Below, one piece after another: positions 30,742-30,922 of a DNA stretch of 30,922 nucleotides. Location of the stretch: assembly GCA_045598945.1 (NCBI GenBank), contig JAZRVD010000023.1, positions 1-30,922 of the forward strand, read 5' to 3'. The number at the start of each line of letters is the position of its first letter. The first letter of the stretch is position 1. The position numbers and the translations under genes were made by a program. This DNA comes from Colimorpha sp045598945 (GTDB taxonomy: Bacteria > Bacteroidota > Bacteroidia > Bacteroidales > P3). The notes under the pieces were generated by a model, which ran no database searches, was not told where the DNA came from, and was given only the letters and a program-made list of their open reading frames with translations.

Positions 30742-30922
30742 ATGAAATCTCTATATATCTCCCTTTTCTCTTTTATGATAATCTTATGTGGCTGTAACCA
30801 CCATCATCACGATGTTGAAGAGCATAACCACCATCATCACGATGTAGAAGAACATGAGCATCATCACGGCTCTAACGTTGTGTCTATGAGTGTGGAGCAG
30901 GCTCAAAAAATAGGTGTTGGCG
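30742..30922 (+). CDS. RND efflux periplasmic adaptor lipoprotein, 3' truncated by window
   Basis: The first 60 codons of a gene that runs off the window. A lipoprotein signal (SLFSFMIILCGC, lipid-carrying Cys18) is followed by a His-rich stretch made of two copies of a 10-residue unit, NHHHHDVEEH, and a partial third. SMSVEQAQKIGVG comes next, which matches the conserved start of CzcB/CusB-type membrane-fusion proteins. These link the inner-membrane RND pump to the outer-membrane channel for heavy-metal export. The His-rich head is probably a metal-capture region. It follows the His-rich membrane protein by 100 nt. Confidence 0.75.
   Translation, partial: MKSLYISLFSFMIILCGCNHHHHDVEEHNHHHHDVEEHEHHHGSNVVSMSVEQAQKIGVG
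30796..30869. repeat. 30-nt tandem duplication coding the His-rich head
   Basis: Units at 30796-30825 and 30826-30855 differ at two positions; a partial third unit follows to about 30869. They encode NHHHHDVEEH twice and then a related EHHH piece. Confidence 0.9.

Overview
The window looks like a Bacteroidales (Bacteroidota) chromosome, probably of gut or oral type. The evidence is fourfold. Promoters fit the Bacteroidota pattern, a TTTG-like -33 box about 19 nt upstream of TAnnTTTG. There are almost no Shine-Dalgarno sequences. One large surface protein ends in a type IX secretion (T9SS) sorting domain. Coding style is otherwise ordinary for the group.

Region by region. (1) 1-1600 is degraded accessory DNA: a C-terminal gene scrap, the first 25 codons of an AAA ATPase cut off just before its P-loop, an AT-rich orphan ORF and debris. 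(2) 1579-1990 has a consensus promoter, an SRP-RNA-like hairpin and a multi-hairpin element ending in an intrinsic terminator. (3) 2064-6777 is an AT-rich cluster of four unrecognised or barely recognised proteins: a four-helix membrane protein, a P-loop GTPase, a soluble coiled-coil protein and a membrane-spanning coiled-coil protein. The last two seem to share a diverged N-terminal domain. This looks like a GTPase-centred conflict or stress system. (4) 6816-9066 holds hemW and the MeaB-type GTPase on the minus strand. (5) 9367-10980 is an AAA-ATPase fused to a PD-(D/E)XK nuclease domain. (6) 11038-15821 is a very tight operon: secreted caspase, ECF sigma factor, transmembrane anti-sigma-like protein and secreted TPR-CHAT protease. 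It resembles, without the CRISPR part, the protease/anti-sigma/sigma arrangement around Craspase. (7) 16079-16859 has two small envelope proteins.

(8) 17071-20331, minus strand, carries a C69 dipeptidase and a Fic protein with two 12-nt tandem-repeat linkers. (9) 20538-21819, minus strand, is a three-gene operon (SGNH hydrolase, conserved hypothetical, mini winged-helix regulator) with its own promoter and terminator. (10) 22143-25064 is an M16 metalloprotease, convergent with a low-molecular-weight tyrosine phosphatase whose reading frame runs through the shared terminator. (11) 25914-29159 is a YDG/Ig-repeat T9SS surface protein followed by an outer-membrane beta-barrel protein. (12) 30180 to the end is the start of a heavy-metal RND efflux locus: a His-rich small membrane protein, then a lipoprotein adaptor with a duplicated His-rich segment, cut by the window edge.

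The strongest candidates for new biology are the caspase/sigma/anti-sigma/CHAT operon and the AT-rich GTPase cluster. Both functional proposals are inferences from domains and gene order.
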